This document shows positions 22,949 to 34,615 of a DNA stretch of 64,000 nucleotides, piece after piece. A program made the position numbers and the translations under genes. The stretch is from Wolfiporia cocos (taxonomy: Eukaryota > Basidiomycota > Agaricomycetes > Polyporales > Phaeolaceae). Each line of letters opens with the position of its first letter. Positions within the stretch are counted from its first letter, which is position 1. A model generated the notes under the pieces. The model searched no databases, had not been told where the DNA came from, and saw only the letters and a program-made list of their open reading frames with translations. Location of the stretch: NCBI GenBank assembly GCA_029448655.1, contig JACCLO010000004.1, positions 1 through 64,000 on the forward strand, in the 5' to 3' direction.

Positions 22949-23505
22949 TGTCACAGACTCACCGGTCTGTGCGACCATGGCTACATGGGGAACTCCCACA
23001 GCCCTCCACAAGGCCACAACGACGCGCAGCGGCGTACTCAAAGGTCCATCCAAGCGACAGAGTCGCGAGGTGCCCTGACGTCGAAGGCGCAATCACTGTC
23101 AAGGAAGAGAAGATGGGGCCCCGGGCCAGCAGTAACACAGACGAGATAGCGAGAAAGGGGATTAACCCATTGACTAGAATCTGAGAGATGGGGTGTAAGC
23201 CCACATCTCGACGTAATATATACATGACGATTGTAACTACGAGTCGTGCCCTAAAGTAATGGCCCGTGCGCATTATCTAAGAGGCACATGACAAGTAACG
23301 TACATGTAACTACTGTGACCGTAACGTGTCCGTACCTGAGGCGCGCGCTACCCTACAGCGCTAAACTACTGAGTCAGATGATCTATATGGCTGGAGGAGA
23401 TGCTGGAGGTGGCTGAGGATCAGGAAGACGCGCGCGCACCTAGCGGCGCCTATGAATACCAATAGCGAGGGATGTACAGATACCCCCCAGGAGTGATCCG
23501 TGACA
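22949..23505 (-). mobile_element. LTR, D-like family, inside F protease
   Basis: Minus-strand start TGTCACGGATCACTCC and end GAGTCTGTGACA. It shares the 'gcgctaccctacagcgct' block and the promoter region with D. It interrupts F Pol between TTCPA and ISVRNADG. A perfect 5-bp target duplication is not visible (tgccg and ccgaa), so boundaries may be off or the flank has mutated. Confidence 0.65.
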
Positions 23506-23703
23506 CGGCAGGACAAGTCGTGATGCGGTGTTTGTCGACAAATTCTTTGTTGATGACGCTTACGGATGCGCCACTGTCGATAAGAGCTAGGGCTTGCACT
23601 TTCTGACCGTATATCCAGGGAGTTACGTCAATTGAGAATGACGTTGAGTCACGCGCGTTATTTTTATAAATATTCTCTGGCGAAGTCGTACATGGGCAAG
23701 CTT

Positions 23704-24994
23704 TCACATGCGACTTTCGAAAAAACCCGAGTAGTGACTGTCTCGGTTCAGGGGAGGGAATGTGTGGACGATTGGTGGCGCCACTGTCACAGTGTCAGAG
23801 GGTTGCGATCCCTCTTCCTCCGTGACCTCCTCGATGCGCGCGCTTTGAATCGCGCCGACGGTAGCGGTCGACGTGGTCGATTCTTCTTCGTCAGATCCTT
23901 CGTAATATTCTTGGATCTCTTGGACGAAGCGCCTCTTGCCATCCTTCGTGCCAGCCGGAGCACGGGATGTGGTTGTTGTTGTTGATGTTGTTGTTGTTGG
24001 CCCGGCTGGGGCGGTTGTTGCCGGTTTGTACGGCTTCCAGTTGCACTTGGTGCCCCCGGACTGGCAGTCATTGCGCCCACACATGTTGCACTTGTGCGCG
24101 GGCGCCCAAAGGTATCGTGCCTTCGTCTTTGGGTTGACTTTCCTGACCAAGCCTGGAACGGATCCTTCGGGGATCCGGGGATCCGGGGCTTCTTCTCGCC
24201 ACCGCTGGTGGGCTTGTCAGCCGCACTGGTTTGCGAGGAAGTGATGGTCTGCGCCGTCTTGTCAGACGGGGCGGACGTCTTCTTCTCTCCCTTATCTTCC
24301 TTGAAGATACTACCCTGGATGTCGTCGCGGTAAAACTCCTTGTGGAGTTCGATGGCCGTGTCCAAATATTTTTCCCACTCGGTGGGGACGGGTTGGCGGA
24401 AAATCTGCATCATTGAAAACCCGTCACGCACTTTGTCGGGGACAACGTCCTTCAGTTTCTCCATGAGTGTGTCGTTAGGCGTCTTTGCCTTCTTTGCCAA
24501 TTGGTGCAGACGCTCTGCGTATTGATAGAAGTTGACCGAAGCCTTCTTCTTGCCGGCACTCCCAAAGTACCCCTCAATCTCCTTGCGGGCGAGTTCCTCC
24601 TCTGTTTTCTTCCCGTATACCCGGGTCATCTCCTCCCCAAATTCCACCCACGTGCCGAGTGATTTAGAAGGGTCGGCAGAATTTCTGATCTTCTCCTCCT
24701 GGTAGTCAAAGGCTGACCCTGAAAGATGTTGCAGAGCCTAGATGATTTTTTGCCGATCGTCTGTGATGGGATAGGCTCCGAAGTACATGACGCACTTCTT
24801 CTTGAGCCATTCCGTGACCGGGATCTTGGCACCATCACCGGAAAATTCCGGGGGTGGTGTCGCCTTTGGGGCCATGATGAAGGAGGTCGTGGCGGTTGTA
24901 CCGGTGGCGACCGGAGGCGCCGCGCGGGCCGCAGTCTCCAAGTCGGCAACCCTTTTCAGGATTGCATCGAATTGAGCCTGGGACGGACCAGCGG
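23704..24994 (-). pseudogene. F-family Gag, frameshifted and truncated
   Basis: Gag-like frames at 24994-24738, 24647-23787 and 24150-23704 overlap with shifts. Recognisable parts are the capsid-like PPPEFSGDGAKIPVTEWLKKK (cut here to its core), KEIEGYFGSAGKKK and the C-terminal knuckle variant CNMCGRNDCQSGGTKC (CX2CX4CX6C). The 3' end reads ATG TGA, with the Pol frame beginning one base earlier at GTG, as in B2. The 5' end is cut by the A LTR at 24995. Confidence 0.65.
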
Positions 24995-25693
24995 TGTCAC
25001 AGATTTGGGACATGCCACTATTTTTCCCGTATCTTTACCTATTTATCTGGTACTTCTACGACCTTGTAGACATTTACGCTGCTAAGCGCCCGTCTACACG
25101 TACACGCAACCAAACAACACGTACACAACACGGTATACGTCCACCTGTCATAACAACACGTACATAACACGCTTGTACGCGTCAATGACTCAGCGGACTA
25201 ACCTCCGGTGTCACGCGCCTTACTCATATCCCGGTACCGGGCTATGTCAGTACCATTGGATAAGCGGCCCGCTCGTTATCACATGCCAACAACCTCACGA
25301 TTACTCATATCCCGATACCGGACTATAAGAATCACGTGCATGGCTTACTAACGTAGCTACAGCCACCTCCACAACATGGACCTACGGTCCAAACAAACGA
25401 TCTTACTGGTGCGGCCATTACCGACGCACATGGTCTATTGTAGTTTACGACTTAACCAAATTAGTTATGTCTGCGCACAGACCACCTTCATGTTTGGCTC
25501 CCTTACCGGTAACCAAACAAAGCATGTATATAAGTAGGGCTATCACTGCGGATAAGCCTTAGATTTGTTCTCTGCATTCGCACAGTCACATAACATCTCT
25601 GCTTGCGCCCACTAGCCTCCTCACCAACCTTCTGCAACTCCTTCAAGTCGCCTATAAGGTTATAGTGTGAGTCCCACAGTCTAGTCTGTGTCA
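24995..25693 (+). mobile_element. A-family LTR (L3)
   Basis: A 699-bp A LTR of the L1/L2 subtype. The left flank is F gag (agcgg), the right flank GCACT begins the 3' part of a C LTR. GCACT also ends the C LTR piece at 18997-19067, so L3 was originally a solo LTR within a C LTR. Confidence 0.85.
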
Positions 25694-26114
25694 GCACTTA
25701 TCCTGTACTTAACACACACATACACACCACTTACAATTACCGCCGCTGATCGCCATCCATATCTTATCTTATCTAGTTACATCGTGTAGCCACACTTCGT
25801 CCACTAGACCAAACATCACATGAGTCTTACTCATCGCTAGTCATACCGATGACAATCGCTGACCGGGATATTACTCATCCCCGGCCGCCACTATCACATG
25901 CCCGTACATACGGTGTTAGGGGTCTTCCCCTCGGTCCCTAGGGTCCCGACATACGTGTATATATACTGCCCTTCTGAGCCGCTTAGGACTCAGAACTAAT
26001 CATCTATCGACACTGCTAGTAGCCCCCCAAGCTATTAGCCTTTTGCTCACTGCTTAACTTGTCTGCTTATCGCCTCAAAGCCCTTCAACAAGTCTTATAA
26101 GTAAGTCCTTGTCA
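25694..26114 (+). mobile_element. 3' 421 bp of a C-family LTR
   Basis: It matches the C LTR at 5290-5777 from gcacttatcctgtac to CCTTGTCA. A TATA-like gtatatatac lies near 25960. It is followed by the J gene fragment. Confidence 0.85.
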
Positions 26115-27999
26115 CAGGGGCGTCATCAGCACCTCGTGAGCGGCGCACTGCTTGTCACAGTTTACGCCGTTGACTAAGGGTACGCCATTCTTTTTGCCTT
26201 TCTTTTAGGCTTCAGCGTACGCCTCGCACCCTAGTCCCCTAGTTCCCCTGTCCTCGTCATACGCTCACCTTAGCCAGGTAGTTACGTGACACCATAGATT
26301 AGATAGTAGCATCACCCCCAGACAGCGTTATCTTATTGTTATCGTAGCGCTATCTTAGCGTTACCTTAGCGTTGGCACTAACCTAGCGCCTGTCCTACCG
26401 GCGTCAGCCTTACCGCTGACGTCACACATTATGTACAGCCTTGTATCTATGACGATGAGTCTAGATACCTAGGTCTCCAGCCTGGGCCCTTATGGTCCAG
26501 GCCTTTATGCTTACCTCGTTACATGTGACCTGTGCCCTTACTGGCGCACAGACCATTACTTTAGGGTAGTACCTTAGATAGTGGTCCGATCCATGTACAT
26601 ATATGTTGCGTTCTAGGGCTTTAGAGCCTTAGAACGATTATTCTCGACTTTGGGGCTTAGTCCCCCGGTTATGCCATCTGCGTCTGCTCGCGCACTTCGA
26701 CACCGACCTCTGGCCTTAGTTGGCCCCTTCAAGGTCTCTGTTCACAACCTCTGGCTTCACCTTTAGACCGCTAGTCTGTGCAACAGCCATTAGTGGCCGT
26801 TACGTCGCCCCTCTATACGGTCCTCAAGCCATGTTAGTGCCTTGTGGGCAATGACGGTATTTCTGCGTCACTGCTGTGGGAGCGGCCTGGGGGGCGAAGA
26901 GGTCCGACCGAATTGATGTGGTGATAACCATGAGTGCCGCACCGTCAAGGGTGGAGATATCGATCATGGGGTTGGCTATGACCAGCTCGCGCTGCTCGAT
27001 GTCATAAGTCATAGCCACTGCCCAGCCGTGGCGCAGGGCGAGGCCCGCAACAATCTTGTGGTGTGCTGCCAGGGCATCAGCCCGATCATCGCCCCGATAT
27101 TGGCGCATGAGCCGCTCCATGGTGGAGGCAGCCGCTGACCACTCCAGGAAGGAGAGGGATCGTTCCCCCGTGCGGTCAAGACCTTTTGCCGCCAGGCCAC
27201 CCTGCGACGTGAAGACCAGGGTCTCGTCGCCGGAGATTGCCGCGCGACGGGCCCCGACAGAGAGGGAGTTGTAGGGGACATACTCCCACTTCTGGATGGC
27301 GCGTATGACCTTCGGTGGCGGCGCTACGGGTGAACGCCATCAGCGCACTGAAGCAGAGGCGGGAAGGGCGCGCCGCGCAAACAGTAGGACAGAGAGGGGC
27401 CAGGCGTGCCACGCCTGCGAGCCCAATGGTAACGGGAAGGAAGATGCACCGGCACCGCCGGGCACACAGGCACGGGAGGCCCGTGGCGGGAAACGAGTGA
27501 CGGGAATGCAGGGCGCAAGCGACGAGAGGAGCGGGGTTCATCCCGGATGCAGGAAGCGGGCACCTACCGAGCTCGAGGGGGCTACCCTTGTAGCCTTTCT
27601 TTATGGGCGGAATGGGTGTAACCTTGCCATCGTCGCCGCCAGCCAGAGCCGCGGCCGCCAAATCCTCCGGCGATTCGAACAAGGCCACGACAGGTGGTGC
27701 GCCCGGGCTGATGGCAGGCACGGGGGGTTCGCCGCGCGGGTGCGCGGGGCAGCGGCCGGGGCAGCAGGTGCCGGTGGGGCAACCGCGGGTGGGGCCGCCG
27801 CGCCTCCACCCGGGCGCGCCGGGCTGGGAGGCGGCGGTAGGGGCGCTTCTGGCACGCGGGGCACCGGGAGGTTCCCATTGGAGGTCTCGCGGTGCGGGAC
27901 GTGCGCGACAGCTGAGCCGCCTGGGGGTGCGTCGTGGTCTGCCACGAGATGGATTCGCAGATGCCGCGGCGGGAGAGGCGGAGCGGGCGGGTCTTGCAT
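26115..27999 (-). pseudogene. J gene: unrecognised protein, probably from a repeat, split by a solo LTR
   Basis: Start proposed at 27999 (MQDPPAPPLPPRH). A Pro/Ala-rich region follows, then after a frame change near 27730 the frame PAISPGAPPVVALFESPEDL...KKGYKGSPLEL. An intron of roughly 240 bp leads to VIRAIQKWEYVPYNSLS, SGDETLVFTSQGG and DDRADALAAHHKIV, then YDIEQRELVIANPMIDIS to PQAAPTAV. Solo LTR E interrupts at 26871/26152; the frame continues as RRSRGADDAP and is cut by the C LTR. The pattern recalls multicopy basidiomycete repeat proteins, but I cannot name it. Truncated and frameshifted. Confidence 0.5.
26153..26870 (+). mobile_element. Solo LTR, E family (D relative), TSD CTGCT
   Basis: 718 bp from TGTCACAGTTTACGCC to TTCTGCGTCA, flanked by CTGCT at 26148-26152 and 26871-26875. 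It has a TATA-like acatatatg near 26593 followed by a 'tctagggctttagagccttaga' inverted repeat. Removing it restores the J reading frame. Confidence 0.8.
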
Positions 28000-28298
28000 G
28001 TGAGTCAAAAGGGAATCGAAGCAGGAAGGAAACGGGACGGCGGCGTCGCTAAAGGCAGCGGCAGCGGGCTGGTAAGCGACACGCAGAAGGGCGAAGGAAG
28101 CAAGGGGCGAGCGCGCATAAGCGCGCGGTGAAATTTGCTTGCTCGCTCGGACGTTAATTCTTAGACCTAGTGACCGTCGCGCATGCGCATCACGACTGCA
28201 GAGATCTAGAGATGAGCAGAGAACATATGCTTGCGGTACACAGCAAAACTCGAGGTATAGATACAATGGGTCAGTGTACCTTGACTACGGCTCGTACC

Positions 28299-31042
28299 TC
28301 ACTCAGCTCCGACTCCTGCAGTGCTGCATAGGCACGCCATATCACGTCTGGGCATCTTCATGATATCACGTCTGGGCATCTTCGCGATATCATGTTTGGG
28401 TTTCTTCGCCATCCTCGCTGCATCATCTCCATCGACTTTGGCCGTACGTTTCCGGTTTGGGAATGCCACTTTGCTGCCTCCGCACACGGTGGTAGGGGGC
28501 GGTGCACTCTTCCACTCGCGCCATTCAAGCAGTGACGGCCGCTTCCCGGGATCGTCCGCCCCCAGCTCCTTCGCAATCCTCTTCAAGGGCTCGTCCTCTC
28601 GCTCGAGCCTGTCTAGAAGGTACAGTATAACGTTCCCGCACGACCATCGGTCAGCCTTGATCGGACTATACGTCGGCCACTCGTCCTCCACCTCGGGCGC
28701 CAACCAACCCTCCGTCCCGCAATAATCACTGACCACCTCGTCTTCAGTCTTCAGACGAATAGCGATGTCAAAGTCAATTATCTTCAAGCAGAACTTCTCG
28801 TCGACAACAAGGTTGTCGGGCTTGATGTCCCTGTGAGCAATGCAGAACGTATGAAGATACGCGAGGCCCTCGATTAGGCCCCAGCAGATTCGCGTGGCGC
28901 TGTCACGAAGCCGGTGAGGTTTGGTTGTGAGACAAGACCGAACAGAGTTCAGCTTGGGCAGAATGACCCACGGCCCGGAATGACCACAGAATGAAGCAAA
29001 TAGCGAAATGACGTGTTCGGACTTCGTTTGTTGGGCGTTAATGAATTGGAGGATTGCCAGCTCGTTCGAGTTCTCGCGAACTTTCTTCGCGATCAGTTCC
29101 TGGCCAGACTCCGACCGTTGACGTACGGTGAAAATATTCGACAGCGTCTGGGGGTCAAGCGTCGGCGCGATGTATCACAGATAAGAAGGATTGCCACACC
29201 TCGAATGGCAGTTCCACCTCATAGCCATTTGCTTTAAGCTCGATGCGACCGTCTATTGAATCCGCGGCTCCACCTCCACCGCTGCCACCTTCTGTAGGGC
29301 GAGAACGTTTCCTCGAGGTTCCACGAGTGTCGCCGCTGTAGAACGACATGGTGCCGAATTGCTTTCTATGTTTGTCGACCTCCTGACCATATTGCGAAAC
29401 ATCGTTGGATGTTTTGCGATCTGCATCCTCGCTGCCCCCACGGAGCACATGAACGAGGTTGTACAACAGGAGCGCAAACTGAGCGCGGTCAGTGTTGCGA
29501 CTCAAGTCAGTATAATCTGGAGTGCGGTAGAAGACCTGCAGCGACTCAGCATGCGAACCCGCTCGTATACAAAGCGCAACGTACCTTTCTGTCCTTCTCC
29601 TTCTGAAACAGAAGAAAGCGTCGTGCATCGCCTGTCTTATAAATGTAGGCAACAACGAGGACGAAGTTCTTCCCCTGCTTGAACTCGTCCACGTGATTGT
29701 TAGCGAAACGAACGATAGCCGCGCCCTGCAGAAGCATCCGGACAAGGTCATCTGGAAAAACCGGTGTAGGCCAATCTAATGATGATCCTACTGCTGGCTT
29801 CGAAGCAACCTCTACGAGCAGTCGAGGAAGACCTGCCTTCGAGAGGAGGAAGTCGCTTTTGGGTTCGTACGTGCGGAGCCCGTCCTCGGAAGTGGGAGCA
29901 TTGATAAGTTGCGTGATAAGCGTCATAGGGCTCTTAGTATGGCCTCTGTAGAGACGACGCTAATCATGACTGAAGGAGGCGAGCGAGCAAACGAGCGAAC
30001 ACGTACAGTTGACTTTTGATCATGGAGCCCCCTGGGATTTCAATCGCGAGCGGGACAAAGAACATCGCGTTCGCTATACTTTCATTCAACTCTCCTCCGA
30101 GCTTCTTAGCACCACTCCAAAGGCTGGGCCATGCTCGTTTGAAAACACACGCGATATGCTCTGCCTCGAGTGGCTCGGCATCGCGCCATGGCTGTCCCTC
30201 GCCAGTCGGCCCCTGGGATGGCCCCTGAGAAGTATTGTCGCAAGCGTTGAAAAGATCCGAACATTGAGTATCTTTTACAAAATTGATCACCGTACGCGCC
30301 TGTATTGATCTGTGAGACTCAAGAAGTAGATTGGCATGTCAAGCAAACAGCGCACATCAGGCGTCAGTCCTGGCTTGTCCTTCAGTTTGTTCTCGAGCTC
30401 CGTAACAAAATTAGGGACCGGCGTCGAGGTGGAACATTCCGTAACCGCATTAACTTCAAGAAGAGAAGTGGCGAAGGTCCTCCATCGATGCACCCTGATG
30501 AAGCAGTCCTCGTATATACGGACAAGGGTTGAGCTGGCATGTATTCTGTCTGCATCTTCATCTCCTGCCCTCAAATGTTGTTATGATCGCGACGAGATGT
30601 GATGTAAGAGCGAAACTCACGTTCACACAATTCGTTCGGCAGCTGGACAATGACATGCACTATATCCTTGCCAGTGTTAAGCTGCAATGCAGAACCAACA
30701 GCTTGACGAGAGTGCAACTCAGTTGCAATAGCATCAAGGCGGTAATCGGCCGCCCTCTTCCTTTCATCCCAGGCAGTCCGTGCCTTGTTGCCTGGCTCGT
30801 CTAGTAGTTCCTCATTGGGCTAAGCGGGTGTGAGGGTCATCAAGATGCGGCATGAGGTCGCCACATACCTTCCACAGGTTCAATGATTGTGACTCCACCC
30901 TTGATAACCCCAGATCGTCGCCAATGGCCTTTCGCAAATCGTCCATATCCATATCAGCATCCTGGGTAATCCTGACCTTGCTTGGTTTCGCTTTGCCATC
31001 GTTTCGAAGATACCAAACTGTGACCGTTGAGGTTGAGGACAT
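28299..31042 (-). CDS. Crinkler-type header fused to FunK1-like protein kinase (CRN1)
   Basis: Exon 1 (31042-30869) has a beta-grasp-like header starting MSSTSTVTVWYLRNDG and ending LNLWK. Exon 2 (30819-30621) runs from PNEELLDE to VIVQLPNELCE. Introns of 49 and 56 bp separate exons 1-3. Later frames give the kinase: IAKKVREN (putative Lys), AHRDIKPDNL catalytic loop, KIIDFDIA (DFD in place of DFG) and CGTEGWLAPEV, then a Lys-rich tail with repeated MPRRDI. The LWK...IVQLP header is the mark of Crinkler (CRN) effectors; kinases are known CRN effector domains. The reading frame changes near 30295 and 29590; I could not resolve these as introns, so the gene may be broken. CRN2 at 38660-41446 has the same header. 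Function in the fungus is unknown. Confidence 0.6.
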
Positions 31043-31159
31043 GTCTTGGAATCAGTTGGTCGTGGTGGTTGGAAGTTGAACGTGTGTTGTGGCGTCCTTG
31101 TCACACCCGTGTGATAATCCGTGACTCCCCGCAGCAATGGTGTGTCACTCACACTCTGT

Positions 31160-32594
31160 CTTGCTCGCCCGCCACGCTCCCCATCGCGCGCAACGGCGCG
31201 TCCGCGGAGATCGCCCCGCGCGAACGAGCGTCCGACCGTCTCGCTCCACGGCGGCCTCACCGGGTGGGACCTCACCCCGTGGACGCCCGTCCTCGACACC
31301 GCCGTGGACGCGGACCCTGCCGCGCGCGTCACCCTGTTCACCGCCGCGGAGCTCGCGCAGGCGGCCATCCCCGCCGGCGCGTACGCGTTCTTCGTGCGCG
31401 AGTCGCCCGACGGCGAGGAGGGCTTCCCCGGGCGCCTCCGCGTCGAGGTGCTCGTCGCGCTCCTCGACGCGCGCGGGCGCGCCGACGGCGCCCGCGACGG
31501 CGAGTGGCACCTCGGGAGCGTGCTCCTCGTCTACCGCGCGAAGCTCCTCGACGGCGCCGTCACGGCCGTGAATATGACGCAGGTGCATGCGTGCGGTGTG
31601 CGGCGGGGCGCGGGCTGACGCGCGCTCTAGCACTGGGGATTCAACCTCGACGCGTCCCTCCAGGAGGGCGTGAGCGTCAGGGACCACAGCCTCACGAACA
31701 AGGTGCGTCCCCCGCGAGTGCTGGTGGTCTGCGCGCACTGATGCCCGCCGCGGCGCAGGCGGACCACACGCTTGCGTACCTCCCCGACGCCAACTCGGCC
31801 GGCGCGCTCGCGCCCGTCGCGGGCACGCACCACGCGCATGCGGAGAAGACGACGCGCACGATCGGGGAGCGGTTCCCTGAGAACGGATACGGTGCGTGTG
31901 GTGCGGCCGTGAATGCTGCCCTGGCGCTGACGCACCCGCAGATGAGTTTTACGTGTTCGCGCCGCGCCCGGACTCCCCCGTGCTCCCGCCGCCGCGCGTG
32001 TCTGAGGCGGAGCTGGGGCCGGAGGCGGACCTGCTCACGCCTGCGCTCGAGGCACGCGACCCCGTCGTTGAGCTCGCAGGCGCGAAGAGCGGGCTCCGGG
32101 TCGACTTTACGACGAACCGTACGTCGCGCGTTTTGTTGGTTTGCCTCTGCTGATCCCCGCCCCTGACGCGCGCGCAGAGTCGGCTGTGCAGTTCTACTCG
32201 AACAACTTTGTCGACCCCAAGAAGACCGCGAGGAAGAAGATCCACGGCGGCTCTGGCGAGAAGGGCGACGGATACGAGGCGGGCTCTACGACCGTATTTC
32301 AAGTCGTGTGCGATGCTGACATTGGAGTCTCCTCTCTCGTCGCTTCCTCACTCTCAACCGCGCGCACTCCATCCTGCGAATTCCGCATGCCTCGCCCCTT
32401 CCTCGAACTGTGGCCTTTGAATCCACCGCACGTCCATAGCCGCCGCGTTCCTCGAGTTCCACGAGCCGCTCGCGGCGTGGATGCACCCCGATACGCTCGG
32501 TCCGTCCGGGCATGACACGCTGCTCGCGGCGGGCGAGGTATACAACAGCTTCGTGCGCATGGACGTGTGGTACCGCAGCCAGGAGGGGCTCTGA
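31160..32594 (+). pseudogene. Aldose 1-epimerase-like protein, 5' end damaged
   Basis: The exons encode VSLHGGLTGWDLTPW, GFPGRLRVEVLVAL and NMTQ, then HWGFNLDASL, SVRDHSL, ERFPENGY + DEFYVF, RVDFTTN + QSAVQFYSNNF and AFLEFHEPLAAWMHPD to the stop at 32592-32594. Introns at 31583-31630, 31703-31758, 31892-31941 and 32119-32177, and about 32294-32439, have GT-AG ends. The HGG..GWD and QFY.NN patterns and order fit the galactose mutarotase fold (interconversion of sugar anomers). The N-terminal third is missing. A one-base frame change lies near 31220, between ARNGASAEIAPR and NERPTVSLHGG. It is head to head with CRN1. Confidence 0.55.
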
Positions 32595-33171
32595 GCGCCG
32601 CGCCGGCGAGGAGCATCGCGGGCGAAGGTGGGAAGCGCGGGGAGAGAAGGTGGCGCGAGGTGTAAGATAGAAGTTGAGAAGGTTGCTGGAATGTACGATG
32701 TGCTGATCTTTACTGAGACGATGATGGAATGCGGTGTGCTGGCGCGAGCCGTGGAACGCTGGATGTCGGACGTCGAATGTTGATCCCGTCGCACTGTAGT
32801 CGCGTGAGCAGAAGAAGCAGCTTATCGGGAGGCAGCAATCCCTTGTTTGCTGATACGTCGATATGGATGCAGAGCAAGAAATTGTGCGGTGGCTGGTGAG
32901 CGTTCTATTTTTCTTCATAGACTACAGATTATGTTACGCTTGGGACTACAACTCTATGAGCTACCTATAATGATATGTACGTCATTTCATATGATGGAAC
33001 ATAGGTGATGTCTACTGGCGGGTATAGTGACTCTAGTCCTTGTATGACATGCTGTCCTGAAAGCGGTGTACAATCGGGACCGTCACCACAGGTACCAGCA
33101 AAAGCACTGCCTCTCCAATGGCGCTCGCACAGAATGCGCTCAATACATCCAGTGCCCCACCTGACACAGAC
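32595..33171. other. Intergenic; no gene supported
   Basis: Probable 3' region of the epimerase-like gene, then unassigned sequence. The open frame at 33005-33331 enters an LTR and has no protein-family features. Confidence 0.4.
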
Positions 33172-33741
33172 TTACAGAGACTGTGCGACCTGCTATAGGC
33201 AGGGGAGAACCCCCAAGGTCTTGCGACGAGACAGCGGCGAGCAACGACGAATGCAGAGGCATTCCCTCGGAATGATGGAAGTCGTCGTACAGGATACTTG
33301 CATTGTCGAGTCGCTACCAGTCAAGCAGTAGAGGACGCCCTAAGGCGAGTCGCACGGCGCACATGTGAGAGAGGAGCCAGAGGCCCAAACGTCGAGAATC
33401 TTAAGGATGGGGAGTAAGCCCCAATCCTGTCGTATCTTATATACATGCGAGAACGGTACGCTAAGTGTCTACCCTTAAGTGCTGGCCTGTGCGCAGCACC
33501 GCCCTAACAGCTGAGGTAAGTAAGTACGTAAGCGAGACATGTGATACAATGTGTGACGTGTAACGTGAGTGTGATGAGGCGCGCGCTACCCTACAGCGCT
33601 AACCTAACAGTCAGGTGACCAACAATATCGTGAGCGTAACGTGAGGAAAGCGTGAGGCAAAGAGGAGCGGTGTACGCCTAGTGCCGCCCGTATAACCTAT
33701 AGCGAGGGTTGTTACTATATCCCCCTGGATATTCTGTGACA
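33172..33741 (-). mobile_element. LTR, D-like family
   Basis: Minus-strand start TGTCACAGAATATCC and end AAGTCTGTGTCA; it contains the 'gcgctaccctacagcgct' block and a ttatatacat TATA near 33440. Flanks (ccacc and gctaa) differ, and a B Pol tail begins immediately at 33742, so one side is rearranged. Confidence 0.7.
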
Positions 33742-34005
33742 GCTAATCTGCGAAGTAGCAATCACGCCCGAAATACAGGAGTCCATGACAAAGGAGAAGT
33801 TTGAAAAAGAAATTTGACCTCACCTACATGGAAGTGGGCCCTACAACGAGCAGTTCAACAAGCCAACCACGCGCGCTACACAAGGTTTTGGATCGACAGG
33901 ACGATAAAAGTGGAAAAATCGTAAAGACTAACCCTTCAATGGGCTCTAGCACAACTTCTACTCTCAACGGGGTCGTTGAAATCTAAGGGGGGGGGGGGGG
34001 GGTAA
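33742..34005 (+). pseudogene. B-family dUTPase tail and polypurine tract (B3)
   Basis: It encodes the end of B dUTPase from the [16 protein letters not shown] segment to [13 protein letters not shown] of the other copies is TGA here in KEI*PHL (near 33815). The hairpin tcaacg/cgttga with loop gggt precedes the polypurine tract, which contains a run of 16 G. Confidence 0.75.
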
Positions 34006-34615
34006 TGTCACAAGAATTCTCCTAGTTTCCCTATATTTCTTACTATTTTTCCGGCAATTCTACGAATTATCTACGACTTTCTAGGCCAATAACTAGCTTA
34101 TCTGGTTCATAAGTTAACGGTTACATACGTGCCGAATGATGGCCGTGTTATCTCCCGTAACGACGGTCTTATCTTATCACTAGTAGTTACCATCAGTCAC
34201 ATGTCTAGTTCTAGCCAATCGGACATTCCGTCCGGAAGCAGTCAGCGCATAAACGTCAGCGGACCGGGCTTTGGTCACGCCCCGTCTTTGTAATGACAAG
34301 AGCGCAAAACGCTATTCGTGCGGCCTATGCCACCTTTCGATATCCCGGTTTTGATCGGTATATGTATTTATCGCGTATTACTCAGTACTTAGGTACCTGG
34401 GGACTTGTACATACGAATACGGACATTAGTATTACCTAATAGGACTGTTAGGGGTCTTACTTATCATGTATATATACTAGCCTTGCTGAGCGCTATTGCC
34501 TCAGTTCTATTCATTGCATTCATACTATCGAGTAACACTCGTGTCGTATCCTGCTTAACAGCTACTACTCTTCGCCTAACCAGCAAACCCTCAAGAATAA
34601 CGTTATCTTGTGTTA
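34006..34615 (+). mobile_element. 3' LTR of B3 (B family)
   Basis: A 610-bp B LTR from TGTCACAAGAATTC to TTGTGTTA, following its own polypurine tract. TATA gtatatatac is near 34468, with the start-site motif agttctattcat downstream. Confidence 0.85.

Larger units (their letters stand above)
21692..23707 (-). pseudogene. F-family Pol, protease and start of reverse transcriptase region, broken
   Basis: Three pieces in the same order as B2 Pol. 23707-23506: ENIYKNNARD...GQKVQALALIDSGASVSVI, the aspartic protease with an intact DSGA. 22948-22507: ISVRNADGSPN, VILGHDWLCKHNPHFDW and LYLWELPMDEIG. 21841-21700: DYKVDTEKWRLLIPKEY and GPTVFSQKASDRMP. Solo LTRs at 21847-22501 and 22949-23505 separate them. 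The match ends near 21700, before the catalytic reverse transcriptase. The protein is closer to B2 than to A1 in arrangement but clearly a distinct family. Confidence 0.7.

Noticed and set aside
22944..23510. Perfect target duplication for the D-like LTR at 22949
   Set aside because: Flanks are ttcgg and cggca; no 5-bp duplication can be shown, so none is claimed.
27296..28052. Long GC-rich plus-strand frames rich in Gly, Ala and Arg
   Set aside because: Antisense of the J gene and its intron; high GC removes stops. No domain features.
31145..31738. Minus-strand open frame opposite the epimerase-like gene
   Set aside because: The plus strand has introns with GT-AG ends and recognisable motifs; the minus frame is a shadow.
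33005..33331. Open frame of 108 codons
   Set aside because: It crosses into a D-like LTR and has no protein-like conservation.
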